From Dyella halodurans (GTDB lineage: Bacteria; Pseudomonadota; Gammaproteobacteria; Xanthomonadales; Rhodanobacteraceae): 64,000 nucleotides of DNA. The notes beneath the pieces are model-generated. The model saw only the letters and a program-made list of their open reading frames with translations, had not been told where the DNA came from and did no database searches. This document shows positions 23,455 through 31,941 of the stretch, piece after piece. Within the stretch, counting starts at the first letter, position 1, and each line of letters opens with the position of its first letter. The stretch spans positions 372,001 to 436,000 of the forward strand of contig NZ_JAPDPF010000004.1 in assembly GCF_026283925.1 (NCBI RefSeq), in the 5' to 3' direction. Made by a program: the position numbers and the translations under genes.

Positions 23455-24354
23455 TCATGCGTTCGAGGACGCGCTCTGCAGCGCGGCAATGCGCTCTTCC
23501 AGCGGCGGATGGCTCATGAACAGCCGTTTCATGCCGGTGGCCAGGTGGCCGGAAATGCCAAACGCGGCAATCGTCTGCGGCAAGGTGCTTTCGCCGTGCT
23601 GCACCTGCAGGCGCTGCAGGGCGGAGATCATCGCGCCACGGCCAGCCAGCTTGGCACCCGCAGCATCCGCGCGGAATTCGCGCCAGCGCGAGAACGCCAT
23701 CACGATCATCGAGGCGAACAAGCCGAACACCAGCTGCAGCACCATCACAGAAACGAAGTAACCGATGCCACCGCCATCGCGGCTATCGCGACCGCCCGAC
23801 AACCAGCTGTCGACCAGCCGACCGACCACGCGCGCGGCCACGATCACCAGCGTGTTCACCACGCCCTGGATCAAGGTCAGCGTGACCATGTCGCCGTTGG
23901 CGACGTGGCCGATCTCGTGGCCAAGCACCGCCGCGACCTGCTCGCGGTCCATCTGCTGCAGCAGGCCCGTGCTTACCGCCACCAGCGAGCTGTTCTTGTT
24001 CATGCCGGTGGCGAATGCGTTCATTTCCGGCGCGTCGTAGATCGCCACTTCGGGCATGCCGATGCCGGCGTTCTGCGCATGGCGACGGACGGTGTCCAGC
24101 AGCCAGCGTTCGCCCTCGTTCTGCGGCTGCTCGATCACCCGGGCGCCGGTGGACATCTTCGCCATCCATTTGGACATCGCCAGCGAGATGAAGGCGCCGC
24201 CCATGCCGAAGATGGCGGCAAAGGCCAGCAAGCCGCCCATGCCACCGTAGCCGCGGGAAGCGGCCCAGGTATCGACGCCAAACAGATGGCAGACGATGCT
24301 CAGCAGGAACAGGACGGCGATATTGGTAAGCAGGAACAATGCGATGCGACGCAT
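23455..24354 (-). CDS. htpX: Protease HtpX
   Basis: Membrane zinc protease that degrades misfolded inner-membrane proteins together with FtsH. The 299-residue protein starts MRRIALFLLTNIAVLFLLSI. It has two N-terminal transmembrane helices, the metal motif HEIGH at residues 146-150, two further hydrophobic segments after it (VVNTLVIVAARVVG, GYFVSVMVLQLVFGLFASMIVMAF), and the second zinc ligand region FRADAAGAKLAG. The ATG at 24354 gives the conserved start; seven upstream codons do not align. It lies next to htpG in the same direction, a heat-shock pairing. Confidence 0.96.
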   Translation of the reverse strand: MRRIALFLLTNIAVLFLLSIVCHLFGVDTWAASRGYGGMGGLLAFAAIFGMGGAFISLAMSKWMAKMSTGARVIEQPQNEGERWLLDTVRRHAQNAGIGMPEVAIYDAPEMNAFATGMNKNSSLVAVSTGLLQQMDREQVAAVLGHEIGHVANGDMVTLTLIQGVVNTLVIVAARVVGRLVDSWLSGGRDSRDGGGIGYFVSVMVLQLVFGLFASMIVMAFSRWREFRADAAGAKLAGRGAMISALQRLQVQHGESTLPQTIAAFGISGHLATGMKRLFMSHPPLEERIAALQSASSNA

Positions 24355-24502
24355 GGCTGTCTCTCGGGCAGTCATGAAAGGGAGTGCGGCTAAGGCCGCC
24401 TATCAAGATTCGGGGCTATAGCGCTCCGTTTCAAGAGCTTTTTGGCCTATATCGAGTCGGCAAAGCCCCGCGTTCATCGATCGGCCTGCTTAAAATGCGC
24501 CG

Positions 24503-25363
24503 ATGAGTTATCGCGGACGCTTCGCCCCCTCGCCCACCGGCCACCTGCACTTCGGCTCCCTGGTTGCCGCCGTGGGCAGCTGGCTATGCGCGCGTTACGC
24601 CGGTGGGCAATGGTTGCTGAGGGTGGAGGACATCGACCCGCCGCGCGAAATGCCGGGCTCCGCCGAAAGCATCCTGGCGGCCCTGCCCGCCTTTGGCCTG
24701 GTGGCCGACGCACCAGCGCTGTTTCAGTCCCAACGCATGGCCGCTTATGACCAGGCCTTCGAGCAGTTGAAGGCCGCCAATCAGGTCTTTCCCTGCTGGT
24801 GCAGCCGCAACGACCTGGCCGGCGGGCTGCACCTGGACGGCGCGTGCCTGGCGCCACCTGCCGCCGACCGGACACCTGCCTGGCGACTGCGCGTGCCGGA
24901 CATCGACATCGGTTTCGACGATGCCCTGCAAGGCCGGCAAACCCAGAACCTTCGCAGCACCGCCGGCGATTTCGTGATACGGCGCGTCGAGGGCTACTAC
25001 GCCTACCAGCTCGCCTGCGTCGTGGACGATGCCTTCCAGGGGGTCACCCAGGTCGTGCGCGGCAATGATTTGCTGGACTCCACGCCCCGGCAGATCTTCC
25101 TGCAGCAATGCCTGGGCCTGCCTACGCCTACTTACCTGCATTTGCCGCTGGCGCTGGATGCCGGTGGCCGCAAGCTGTCCAAGACCGAACGGGCCCACCC
25201 GGTGGATCCCACCCATCCGATGCCTGCATTGCGACGCGCCCTCGCCTTTCTCGATCTTGCGGTGCCGTCGGACATCGTCGAACCCGGCCTGGCACTGGCT
25301 GATGCGCTCGATCGCTTTGCCCCTGAAAGTTTGCCGCACTGCAGCGAACGGCCAGCCGCATAA
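24503..25363 (+). CDS. gluQ: Glutamyl-Q tRNA(Asp) synthetase
   Basis: Attaches glutamate to the queuosine base at position 34 of tRNA-Asp, a modification rather than aminoacylation for translation. The 286-residue protein is a truncated class I synthetase: the HIGH-like motif is APSPTGHLHFGSL near the N-terminus, followed by LLRVEDIDPPRE, DFVIRRVEGYYAYQLACVVDD and the KMSKS-like KLSKTE. It lacks the anticodon-binding domain of GltX. In the zinc-knuckle region (CWCSRNDLAGGLHLDGAC) the usual Tyr three residues before the last Cys is Leu, with a His just before it. It stands alone, divergent from htpX. Confidence 0.93.
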   Translation: MSYRGRFAPSPTGHLHFGSLVAAVGSWLCARYAGGQWLLRVEDIDPPREMPGSAESILAALPAFGLVADAPALFQSQRMAAYDQAFEQLKAANQVFPCWCSRNDLAGGLHLDGACLAPPAADRTPAWRLRVPDIDIGFDDALQGRQTQNLRSTAGDFVIRRVEGYYAYQLACVVDDAFQGVTQVVRGNDLLDSTPRQIFLQQCLGLPTPTYLHLPLALDAGGRKLSKTERAHPVDPTHPMPALRRALAFLDLAVPSDIVEPGLALADALDRFAPESLPHCSERPAA

Positions 25364-25518
25364 GACGCTATAAACAATCCCGGTTATGACCCGCCGCACA
25401 TCGCGGTCGAACTACGTGCTCGCCGTAGACGTTTTGCCATGTTAGATAGGTACACATGGTTACGCCCGGCGGCACGGACCGGGTCGCAATGACATCAGGC
25501 ACAATCTGGAGACAAGGC

Positions 25519-26259
25519 ATGACGCAGCGCACGGCATTGGTCACTGGCGGCACGGGCGGTATCGGTACGGCGATCGTTCGCTATCTCGCCAAGCAGGGGC
25601 ATCGGGTCGCCACCAACTATCGCGACCAGGCCAAGGCCGAACAATGGAAGGCGATGATGGCGAAGGACGGCATCGAGGTGCTGCTGGTTCCCGCCGACGT
25701 CTGCAATCCCGATTCCTGCGAGGCCATGGCCGCGATCATCGAGAGCTCGCTGGGCCCGGTGGAGATCCTGGTCAACAATGCCGGCATCACGCGTGACACC
25801 ACCTTCCACAAGATGACCTATCCGCAGTGGATGGAAGTGGTGAACACCAACCTCAATGCCTGCTTCAACGTCACCCGCCCGGTGATCGAGCGCATGCGCA
25901 CGCACAAGTGGGGTCGCATCGTGCAGATCAGCTCGATCAACGGCCAGAAGGGCCAGTACGGCCAGGCCAACTACGCGGCGGCCAAGGCGGGCATGCACGG
26001 CTTCACCATTTCGCTGGCCCAGGAAAACGCAAAGTTCGGCATCACGGTGAACACCGTGTCACCCGGCTACGTAGGTACCGACATGGTGATGGCGGTGCCG
26101 GAAGAGGTACGCGAGAAGATCATTGCGCAGATTCCGGTGGGACGCCTCGGCAAGCCGGAAGAAATCGCGCATGCGGTGGCCTTCCTCACCGGCGAGGAAG
26201 CCGGCTGGATCACCGGCGCCAACCTCGCCATCAATGGCGGCCACTACATGGGTTGGTAA
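25519..26259 (+). CDS. phbB: Acetoacetyl-CoA reductase-type SDR (PhaB)
   Basis: Reduces acetoacetyl-CoA to (R)-3-hydroxybutyryl-CoA with NADPH, feeding polyhydroxybutyrate synthesis. The 246-residue protein has the SDR cofactor motif TGGTGGIG at residues 9-16, NNAGIT near 86-91, the catalytic Ser in VQISSINGQKGQYGQ and Tyr152-x3-Lys156 (NYAAAKAG). The sequence INGQKGQYGQ and the end AINGGHYMGW are characteristic of PhaB proteins. GGAG lies upstream of the ATG at 25519. No phaC or phaA is next to it in the window, so the role in PHB is inferred from the family only. Confidence 0.9.
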   Translation: MTQRTALVTGGTGGIGTAIVRYLAKQGHRVATNYRDQAKAEQWKAMMAKDGIEVLLVPADVCNPDSCEAMAAIIESSLGPVEILVNNAGITRDTTFHKMTYPQWMEVVNTNLNACFNVTRPVIERMRTHKWGRIVQISSINGQKGQYGQANYAAAKAGMHGFTISLAQENAKFGITVNTVSPGYVGTDMVMAVPEEVREKIIAQIPVGRLGKPEEIAHAVAFLTGEEAGWITGANLAINGGHYMGW

Positions 26260-26264
26260 GCGCC

Positions 26265-26383
26265 TTGCCCCTCTCCCCAGCGGGGAGAGGGGCAATGTAG
26301 GAGCGCACCCTGTGCGCGAAAAGCCTACGAAGCGATGACGCGGGATCACGGCAAGTCCGATCGCGCACAGGGTGCGCTCCTAC
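26265..26383. repeat. REP/BIME-like palindrome pair
   Basis: First, a stem TTGCCCCTCTCCCC/GGGGAGAGGGGCAA with a three-base loop (26265-26295). Second, 23-base arms at 26297-26319 and 26361-26383 in perfect inverted orientation, starting GTAGGAGCGCACCCTG and separated by 41 bases. The GTAGGAGCGC core resembles the GTAG-headed REP elements of Stenotrophomonas, Xanthomonas and Pseudomonas. It lies between the convergent phbB-like gene and tcdA. Confidence 0.8.
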
Positions 26384-26427
26384 AGGGGTGGGCAGGCGAA
26401 AGGGTTTCGGTGAGAGGCCACGCCGCC

Positions 26428-27282
26428 TCAGTTCCCCAGCAGCTTCTCCATCACCTTCGCCACCGCAGCAAACGCAAACGCCCCGGTGACATGCGTAGCC
26501 GCGCCCAGGCCACCACCGCAGGCAAGATTCAAAGCATCGGCGCCAGCCACGCCTGGTGGGCGGGTGCCGCATACCGTGCCGTCAGGCTGCGGATACTGCA
26601 CGTTCTGCAATGAGTACACGGCCGATACGCCAAAGTAGCGATCCGGATTGCGGGGGAAGTTGAAGTCCTGGCGGAGCTTCTTGCGGATCAGGCTGAACAT
26701 CGCATCGTGTTCGGTACGCGACAGGTCGCGCACGCGGATCTGCGTCGGATCGGTGCGACCGCCGGCCGAGCCGACCGACACCATCGCCAGCTTGCGGCGA
26801 CGACACCAGGCGATGGCTTCCAGCTTGACGCGAAACGCATCGCAGGCATCCAGCACGATGTCGTAGCCGCGATCGAGCAACTCATCCAGCGTCGAAGGCG
26901 TCAGGAAGCGCTCGATCGCGTCGATCCTGATCGCCGGATTGATCGCACGCAGACGCTGCTCGATCACGCCGACCTTGGACTTGCCGTACTGGCCGTCCAG
27001 CGCATGCAGCTGACGGTTGGTGTTGGACACGCACACTTCGTCGGCATCGATCAGGGTGAGCCGACCCACGCCACTGCGCGCCAAGGCTTCCGCCGCCCAC
27101 GAGCCGACGCCGCCGATGCCGATCACGCAGACGTGGCATTGCGCCAACCGCTTGACCGAACCGACACCATAAAGCCGCTCTACACCTGCGAAGCGCTCGT
27201 ACGGAAAGGCGACTTCACCTACGGGCGCATCATCGGGCGGATGACGCGCGGCGGCGGAACCCGCTAGGCCTTCAGGATGCAT
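26428..27282 (-). CDS. tcdA: tRNA threonylcarbamoyladenosine dehydratase TcdA
   Basis: Converts t6A37 to cyclic ct6A in ANN-decoding tRNAs with ATP, an E1-like reaction. The 284-residue protein has the ThiF/E1 adenylation fold with VIGIGGVGSWAAEALARSGVGRLTLIDADEV near residues 50-85 and downstream NTNRQLHALDGQYGKSK, VLDACDAFRVKLEAIAWCR and the TcdA-specific DPTQIRVRDLSRTEHD region. The ATG at 27282 is chosen; a GTG one codon upstream is possible. It is convergent with the phbB-like gene and divergent from the cytochrome c' gene. Sulfur-transfer partners such as CsdAE are not adjacent. Confidence 0.93.
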   Translation of the reverse strand: MHPEGLAGSAAARHPPDDAPVGEVAFPYERFAGVERLYGVGSVKRLAQCHVCVIGIGGVGSWAAEALARSGVGRLTLIDADEVCVSNTNRQLHALDGQYGKSKVGVIEQRLRAINPAIRIDAIERFLTPSTLDELLDRGYDIVLDACDAFRVKLEAIAWCRRRKLAMVSVGSAGGRTDPTQIRVRDLSRTEHDAMFSLIRKKLRQDFNFPRNPDRYFGVSAVYSLQNVQYPQPDGTVCGTRPPGVAGADALNLACGGGLGAATHVTGAFAFAAVAKVMEKLLGN

Positions 27283-27423
27283 CACGCTTGGATTCCAAGA
27301 TCTTGAACATAGGGCATTTTAGCCGCAGTAGGCGGCGGCCGCAGCTCACCCCTGGCGCGACCACCGGGGTGAGCGACAGGTTATGCTTGCCGCCCCTTTG
27401 CGTTTGCCACCGGAAGCTATTGC

Positions 27424-27813
27424 ATGCGTGTTGCCATTTCGATCTTGCTGGGACTCGTCATCGGCATCATCGGCACGGTGTCGGTCATGAACACGCTGCA
27501 CGAACGCAATCCGTTGCCGCATGCGGTGATGTCGGTGATGGCCCACCACGTGGGCGCACTGCACACCGCCGTCAGAGCCCAACGCTGCGATGCCGTGCAG
27601 GCGCGCCAGCATCTCACCCGCTTGCTGGAAACCCAGGCCGATATCAGCGAGGCGTTCCCTGGGGTCGACCAGCCGTTCCTGGACGAGGCGGCCAAGCTGC
27701 ACGACAAGACCCAGGCCGCCTTGCTGGCCGCACCGGCCAATTGCCCCGCCCTGGCGGCGGCCGTCAAGCCGATCGACGAGGTCTGTCAGTCCTGTCACCA
27801 GCAATATCGCTGA
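27424..27813 (+). CDS. Membrane-anchored cytochrome c'-like protein
   Basis: A 129-residue protein with an N-terminal hydrophobic anchor (ISILLGLVIGIIGTVSVM) and a single haem-binding motif CQSCH at residues 121-125, close to the C-terminus. A C-terminal CxxCH on a helical bundle is the hallmark of class II cytochromes c (cytochrome c'). The middle is helical and rich in His, Gln and Leu. It probably sits in the periplasm, anchored to the inner membrane, in electron transfer or gas binding. The ATG at 27424 opens directly on the anchor. No oxidoreductase partner is adjacent. Confidence 0.8.
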   Translation: MRVAISILLGLVIGIIGTVSVMNTLHERNPLPHAVMSVMAHHVGALHTAVRAQRCDAVQARQHLTRLLETQADISEAFPGVDQPFLDEAAKLHDKTQAALLAAPANCPALAAAVKPIDEVCQSCHQQYR

Positions 27814-27829
27814 GCGGCGCCTGGCCGGG

Positions 27830-28132
27830 TCAGATCGATACCTTGCCGCGCAGGATCTGCCAATACATCACCCAGTCGCCCATCAGGCTATAGAGCGGAT
27901 GGGTAAACGTCGCCGGCCGGTTCTTCTCGAAGACGAAGTGCCCGATCCAGGCAAAGCCGTAGCCGGCAACCGGCGCCAGCCATAGCCACCACGCGTTGCG
28001 GGTAAGCAGCGCGACGGCGATCACCAGCAACACCAGCGTACTGCCGGCGAAATGCATGCGCCGACAGCGAAGGTCGCTGTGCTCGTTCAAGTAAAACGGA
28101 TAGAACTCGCGGAAGCTGGCGTAGCCGGACAT
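27830..28132 (-). CDS. Mpo1-like (DUF962) membrane protein
   Basis: A 100-residue DUF962 protein. The opening segment YASFREFYPFYLNEHSDLRCRRMHFAGSTLVL and the later GYGFAWIGHFVFEKNRPATFTHPLYSLMGDW carry the family's conserved histidines. Two hydrophobic helices lie between them. The yeast member Mpo1 is an iron-dependent dioxygenase in fatty acid alpha-oxidation; whether bacterial members share this is not known. It is convergent with the cytochrome c' gene with only 16 bases between the stops. Confidence 0.88.
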   Translation of the reverse strand: MSGYASFREFYPFYLNEHSDLRCRRMHFAGSTLVLLVIAVALLTRNAWWLWLAPVAGYGFAWIGHFVFEKNRPATFTHPLYSLMGDWVMYWQILRGKVSI

Positions 28133-28205
28133 GCACTTGACCGTTGGTGAGCTGGCTTCAGGTTAATCCGTCGCCTACGCCGATGCATGCGGGCCTGCAG
28201 CATGA

Positions 28206-29078
28206 TCACGACGGCAGCGGAATATATTCCTTGTCGTCGCCGATCACCGTGCCCATGCGCTGCGCCACCCAGTCCGCCTTGGCCTGCTCGATGCGCTCCC
28301 GGCTGCTGGACACGAAGTTCCACCACAGGTGACGCTCGCCATCCAGTGGCGCCCCGCCGAACAGCATGACCCGGCTGGCGCTACGCGCGCGCAACGGCGG
28401 CGCACTGGCGCCTGTCTGCACGGCCGCCTGCATCGGCGGCACGACCAGGCCGTCCCATTCGACCTCGCCTTCCGTCACGCAGACGCCGCGCTCGACATGC
28501 TCGTCCGGCCAGGGCAGCTCGGCACCCGCCGCCAGCGTCGCCTCGATGAAGAACATCGGCGCAAACACCTTCACCGGCGAAGCCTGGCCGTAGGCCGTGC
28601 CGGCAATCAGCACCAGTTCGGCACCGGGCAGGTTGATGCGCGGCAACTCCGCGGCGCCGTGGTGGTGAAACTCCGGCTCGACCTCGGCATCCTTCTTCGG
28701 CAGCGCCACCCATACCTGGATGCCATGCGTGCGCAGGCCGCCGCCGCGTGCCTCGGGCGGGGTACGTTCGGAATGCACGATGCCGCGTCCCGCGGTCATC
28801 CAGTTCACTTCGCCGGGCCGGATGTCGGCAATGCTGCCGAGACTGTCACGGTGGCGGATCACGCCCTCGAACAACCAGGTGACGGTGGCCAGCCCGATAT
28901 GCGGATGCGGCCGCACGTCCATGCCGTTGTCCGACAGGAACGTCACCGGCCCCATGTAATCGAAGAACACGAACGGACCCACATGCCGTGCCTGCAGTAC
29001 CGGCAGCAGGCGCCGCACATTGAAGCCATCGCCCAGGTCGTGCACACGGCCTTCGATCAACATCGGTTGCTGTTCCAC
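28206..29078 (-). CDS. Pirin family protein
   Basis: A bicupin of the pirin family, 290 residues. The N-terminal cupin has FVFFDYMGPVTF, DVRPHPHIGLATVTWLFEG and IRPGEVNWMTAGRGIVHSER, the last two carrying the metal-binding His/Glu set of pirins. The second half (HGIQVWVALPKKDAE, LIAGTAYGQASPVKVFAPMFFIEATL) is the companion domain with its C-terminal RERIEQAKADW helix. Bacterial pirins act as quercetinases or metabolic regulators. I chose the GTG at 29078, which has AGGAG seven bases upstream; no ATG gives a good start. It follows the ene-reductase gene by 31 bases, so the two are likely cotranscribed. Confidence 0.88.
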   Translation of the reverse strand: MEQQPMLIEGRVHDLGDGFNVRRLLPVLQARHVGPFVFFDYMGPVTFLSDNGMDVRPHPHIGLATVTWLFEGVIRHRDSLGSIADIRPGEVNWMTAGRGIVHSERTPPEARGGGLRTHGIQVWVALPKKDAEVEPEFHHHGAAELPRINLPGAELVLIAGTAYGQASPVKVFAPMFFIEATLAAGAELPWPDEHVERGVCVTEGEVEWDGLVVPPMQAAVQTGASAPPLRARSASRVMLFGGAPLDGERHLWWNFVSSSRERIEQAKADWVAQRMGTVIGDDKEYIPLPS

Positions 29079-29109
29079 GGTCTGGCTCCTTGGTTGCGGG
29101 GGCGCTGGT

Positions 29110-30168
29110 TTACCAGGCCCGCTGATACTGTTCCGGCGCTTCGATGTTGACACCCAGTTCCTGCGCCGCGCGCCGCGGGAAATAAGGATCACGCAGGCTT
29201 TCCCGCGCGACCAGCACCACATCGGCCGCACCATCGTCAATGATCCTGGCCGCCTGTGTCGATTCGGTGATGAGCCCTACCGCACCGGTGGCTATGTCGG
29301 CATCGCGACGGATTCGCGCAGCGAACGGCACCTGGTAGCCGGGCGCCAGCGGGATCTTCACGCCGGCAATCACGCCACCGCTGGACACATCGACGAGATC
29401 GACGCCCAGCGACTTTACCGCCTTGGCCAGTTGCACGCTCTGCTCGATGTCCCAGCCGCCTTCCGCCCAGTCGGTGGCGGAAATGCGCAGCCACAACGGC
29501 AGGTGTTGCGGCCACTCTTCGCGCACGGCCACGATTACCTCGCGCATCAGCCGCGTGCGATTTTTAAAACTGCCGCCGTAAGCATCCGTGCGATGGTTGC
29601 TTAGCGGCGAAAGAAACTGGTGCAGCAGATAGCCATGCGCGCCATGGATCTCGATCAGCTTGAAGCCCGCAGCCAAGGCACGCCGGGTTGCCACGCGAAA
29701 ATCCGCAATGACCTTGGCGATGCCCTGCTCGTCCAGCGCCGCTGGCACGTGCCAGTCGTGATTGAACGGCAGGGCGGAGGGTGCCACGGTCGGCCACGGA
29801 CCTTCATTGGCAGCAAGCGCCCGGCCACCTTCCCACGGGCGCTGGGCGCTGGCCTTGCGCCCGGCATGCGCCAGCTGCACCCCGGGAATCGCTCCCTGCG
29901 CGGCAATGAAGCGCGTGATCGGCTGCCATGCGGCCAGTTGCTGCTCGTTCCACAGGCCGACATCGCCCGGGGAGATGCGCCCTTCGGCGGACACCGCCGT
30001 CGCCTCGGCGATCACCAGGGCCGCACCGCCAACGGCACGACTGCCCAGGTGGACCAGATGCCAATGATCGGGCATGCCATCGACCGCCGAGTACTGGCAC
30101 ATCGGGGCAATCACGAGCCGGTTGCGCAATTCGAGGCTGCGCTGTGTCAGGGGCGTATAGAGATTCAT
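29110..30168 (-). CDS. NADH:flavin oxidoreductase (OYE / YqjM type)
   Basis: An FMN-dependent ene-reductase, 352 residues in a TIM barrel. RLVIAPMCQYSAVDGMPDHWHLVHLGSRAVGG near the N-terminus contains the Cys typical of the YqjM (NamA) subgroup. Other marks are VQLAHAGRKAS, IHGAHGYLLHQFLSPLSNHRTDAYGGSFKNR (substrate-binding His-x2-His region) and GADVVLVARESLRDPYF-type phosphate binding near the C-terminus. Family members reduce activated C=C bonds and help against electrophile stress. An AGGA element precedes the ATG. It is upstream of the pirin gene on the same strand. Confidence 0.92.
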   Translation of the reverse strand: MNLYTPLTQRSLELRNRLVIAPMCQYSAVDGMPDHWHLVHLGSRAVGGAALVIAEATAVSAEGRISPGDVGLWNEQQLAAWQPITRFIAAQGAIPGVQLAHAGRKASAQRPWEGGRALAANEGPWPTVAPSALPFNHDWHVPAALDEQGIAKVIADFRVATRRALAAGFKLIEIHGAHGYLLHQFLSPLSNHRTDAYGGSFKNRTRLMREVIVAVREEWPQHLPLWLRISATDWAEGGWDIEQSVQLAKAVKSLGVDLVDVSSGGVIAGVKIPLAPGYQVPFAARIRRDADIATGAVGLITESTQAARIIDDGAADVVLVARESLRDPYFPRRAAQELGVNIEAPEQYQRAW

Positions 30169-30220
30169 CGGTCCTGCCGGTGGGAATATCCGCTACACAT
30201 GCCGACGCCGGGGACAGGCT

Positions 30221-31126
30221 TCAAGGGCCGGCATCACCGGCCCCCTTCGCGACCCCATCAAACCAGTCCGCCACCCGCCACGCGATGGGTGCCGGTGTCT
30301 TCATCCAGCTGAAGTGATCGGCAGGCTTGCCGTCCAGATCGGCGGACGTGATGACCCGCTGTTCCCGCTGGCCTAGGCGCATCTTGGCGAGCAGGCACGC
30401 CAGGGACGCTTCGGGCGCAAGCCAGTCGTCGCAGAGGCGCAGGGCCAGCACGGGCAGATCGAGTTCGCCGAGTCGTTGCTCGAAATCCTCGCTCATGCCC
30501 TGCGCCGCGTAGCGGCCGGTGAGCCCGCTACGCGCCCAATCAGTCATCACGCCGCGGGCTTCATTGCCGCCAAAACCGAGGCGACGCCCAGGAAACCGCC
30601 CAAACAACCGCGCCATCAAGGGGACCGCGTGAAAAGCCAGCCGTATGAAACGGCCGTAGCGGAACTGCCTCCAGTAGGGTGATCCGCTTGCCACGATCAG
30701 CAACGCGGCGATCTCGTGCGGATGCAGGCTGGCGTAGAGCGAGGAGAGTTGGCCGCCGAGGCTGTGCCCGCCCATGGCATAACTCGCCCTTGGCAAATGT
30801 CTGCGTACCGAGGCCAGGCCAGCCGGCACGTCGTCCTGCAGCAGCTCACGGTAGCCCCAGTCCTGCTGGCGACCTGCGCGACGATTGCTGGAACCCATGC
30901 CACGCCACTCATGGATGGCCACGGCCACGCCGCGCTGCGCAAGCGCCTGCGCCAGTGGCAGATACTGCCTGGCGGATACCCCAAGTGCGGGCAGCCAATA
31001 CAACACATGGCGAACTTCGCCTGCGGGCATTTGCAGAAGTACTTCTGCCACGGCGCCATCCGCGGCAGTCGCAGGCAGCGCGATACAGGCCGGTGGCGAG
31101 GTCAGTGTCGATAATGGAACGGACAT
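30221..31126 (-). CDS. Alpha/beta hydrolase
   Basis: A serine hydrolase fold protein of 301 residues. The nucleophile elbow is GGHSLGGQLSSLYA, preceded by VLYWLPALGVSARQYLPLAQALAQRGVAVAIHEWRGMGSS, the usual strand and oxyanion region. A later strand (DLPVLALRLCDDWLAPEA) carries the Asp and DHFSWMK the His. There is no signal peptide. I chose the ATG at 31126; the frame remains open 46 codons further upstream through poorly conserved sequence. The substrate cannot be told; similar proteins in Xanthomonadales are annotated only as hydrolases. Confidence 0.85.
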   Translation of the reverse strand: MSVPLSTLTSPPACIALPATAADGAVAEVLLQMPAGEVRHVLYWLPALGVSARQYLPLAQALAQRGVAVAIHEWRGMGSSNRRAGRQQDWGYRELLQDDVPAGLASVRRHLPRASYAMGGHSLGGQLSSLYASLHPHEIAALLIVASGSPYWRQFRYGRFIRLAFHAVPLMARLFGRFPGRRLGFGGNEARGVMTDWARSGLTGRYAAQGMSEDFEQRLGELDLPVLALRLCDDWLAPEASLACLLAKMRLGQREQRVITSADLDGKPADHFSWMKTPAPIAWRVADWFDGVAKGAGDAGP

Positions 31127-31195
31127 TAATGCGGCTTGGGGCAAGGGAGCCTCGCAGGCTAACCAATCCATACATGGTGAAAAAGTCCGACGCAT

Positions 31196-31227
31196 GAAAA
31201 AGGCCGGCTTGCGCCGGCCTTTTTTTC
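31196..31227. terminator. Bidirectional terminator after first csp gene
   Basis: AGGCCGGC/GCCGGCCT stem with a four-base loop, flanked by A-run and T-run on both sides. On the minus strand it ends the csp gene whose stop is at 31245; on the plus strand it would block read-through. Confidence 0.85.
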
Positions 31228-31244
31228 CATCTGCGCGTATTACG

Positions 31245-31454
31245 TCAGGCTGGGGCGACTTCATCGGCCTGCAGGCCTTTCTGGCCCTGCACGACTTTGA
31301 AGCTCACCTTCTGCCCTTCCTTCAGACTACGGAAACCCGAACCGCTAATAGCCCGGAAATGCACGAAGACATCAGGACCGCTTTCGCGACTGATGAAGCC
31401 GAAACCCTTAGCGTCGTTGAACCATTTGACTGTGCCAACTTCACGATCCGACAT
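31245..31454 (-). CDS. cspA: Cold-shock protein, paralog 1
   Basis: A 69-residue OB-fold RNA/ssDNA-binding protein. RNP1 is KGFGFISRE and RNP2 is DVFVHFRAI; the sequence starts [20 protein letters not shown] and ends LQADEVAPA. It differs from the neighbouring paralog at 31732-31941 at about ten positions, consistent with tandem duplication. GGAG lies seven bases before the ATG. The leader of about 140 bases carries blocks shared with the paralog, so both are likely regulated in the same way. Which, if either, is cold-induced cannot be told. Confidence 0.95.
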   Translation of the reverse strand: MSDREVGTVKWFNDAKGFGFISRESGPDVFVHFRAISGSGFRSLKEGQKVSFKVVQGQKGLQADEVAPA

Positions 31455-31609
31455 GACTCACTCCGATCTGACTCGATGCTGAGACAAGTCAGCCTCCCCT
31501 ATGGCCGACGGCTTACTGGGCATGCAGGGATCGGGTGAAGCGATGTGGACCCTTGCGAGTCGCGCACCGGGCACGCACGTGACCGAGCAACCACAGTGAA
31601 CCAAGCATA
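31455..31609 (-). promoter_or_regulatory. Promoter and long 5' leader of csp paralog 1
   Basis: On the minus strand a -10 like TATGCT (31609-31604) is followed by TCACTGTGGTTGC starting near 31599 and a leader of about 140 bases. The same TCACTGTG-TTGC element follows the promoter of paralog 2, as do CCAGTAAGCCG and GGCTGA blocks nearer the start codon. Long structured leaders are the known basis of cold-shock control in cspA genes. Confidence 0.55.
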
Positions 31610-31677
31610 ACGGATTTCTTTAATGCAAGTGAATGTCTCTAATCACTTCACATTTCAATGACATTTACTTCAAAAAT

Positions 31678-31709
31678 AAAAAAAGCCAGGCATTACTGCC
31701 TGGCTTTTT
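31678..31709. terminator. Bidirectional terminator after second csp gene
   Basis: AAAAGCCAGGCA/TGCCTGGCTTTT, a 12 bp stem with a four-base loop and A/T runs on both sides. It ends the minus-strand csp gene that stops at 31732. Confidence 0.85.
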
Positions 31710-31731
31710 AATCTTGCGTGTTAGCCGGGAA

Positions 31732-31941
31732 TTAGGCGGCCATCACTTCGTCGGCCTGCAGACCCTTCTGGCCCTGCACAACCTTGAAGCTGACCTTCTG
31801 GCCTTCCTGGAGGCTCTTGAAGCCATTGCCCTGGATCGCGCGGAAATGCACGAAAACGTCCGGGCCATTGTCACGGCTGATGAAGCCGAAACCCTTGGCG
31901 TCGTTGAACCACTTGACGGTACCGATCTGACGATCAGACAT
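31732..31941 (-). CDS. cspA: Cold-shock protein, paralog 2
   Basis: A 69-residue OB-fold protein, [20 protein letters not shown] onward, with RNP1 KGFGFISRD and RNP2 DVFVHFRAI. About 85 percent identical by eye to the paralog 280 bases away. AAGGAG lies eight bases before the ATG at 31941. Its leader is about 155 bases long and includes a GGGTCAC/GTGACCC hairpin. The short distance and shared leader blocks indicate a tandem duplication that included the promoter. Confidence 0.95.
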   Translation of the reverse strand: MSDRQIGTVKWFNDAKGFGFISRDNGPDVFVHFRAIQGNGFKSLQEGQKVSFKVVQGQKGLQADEVMAA

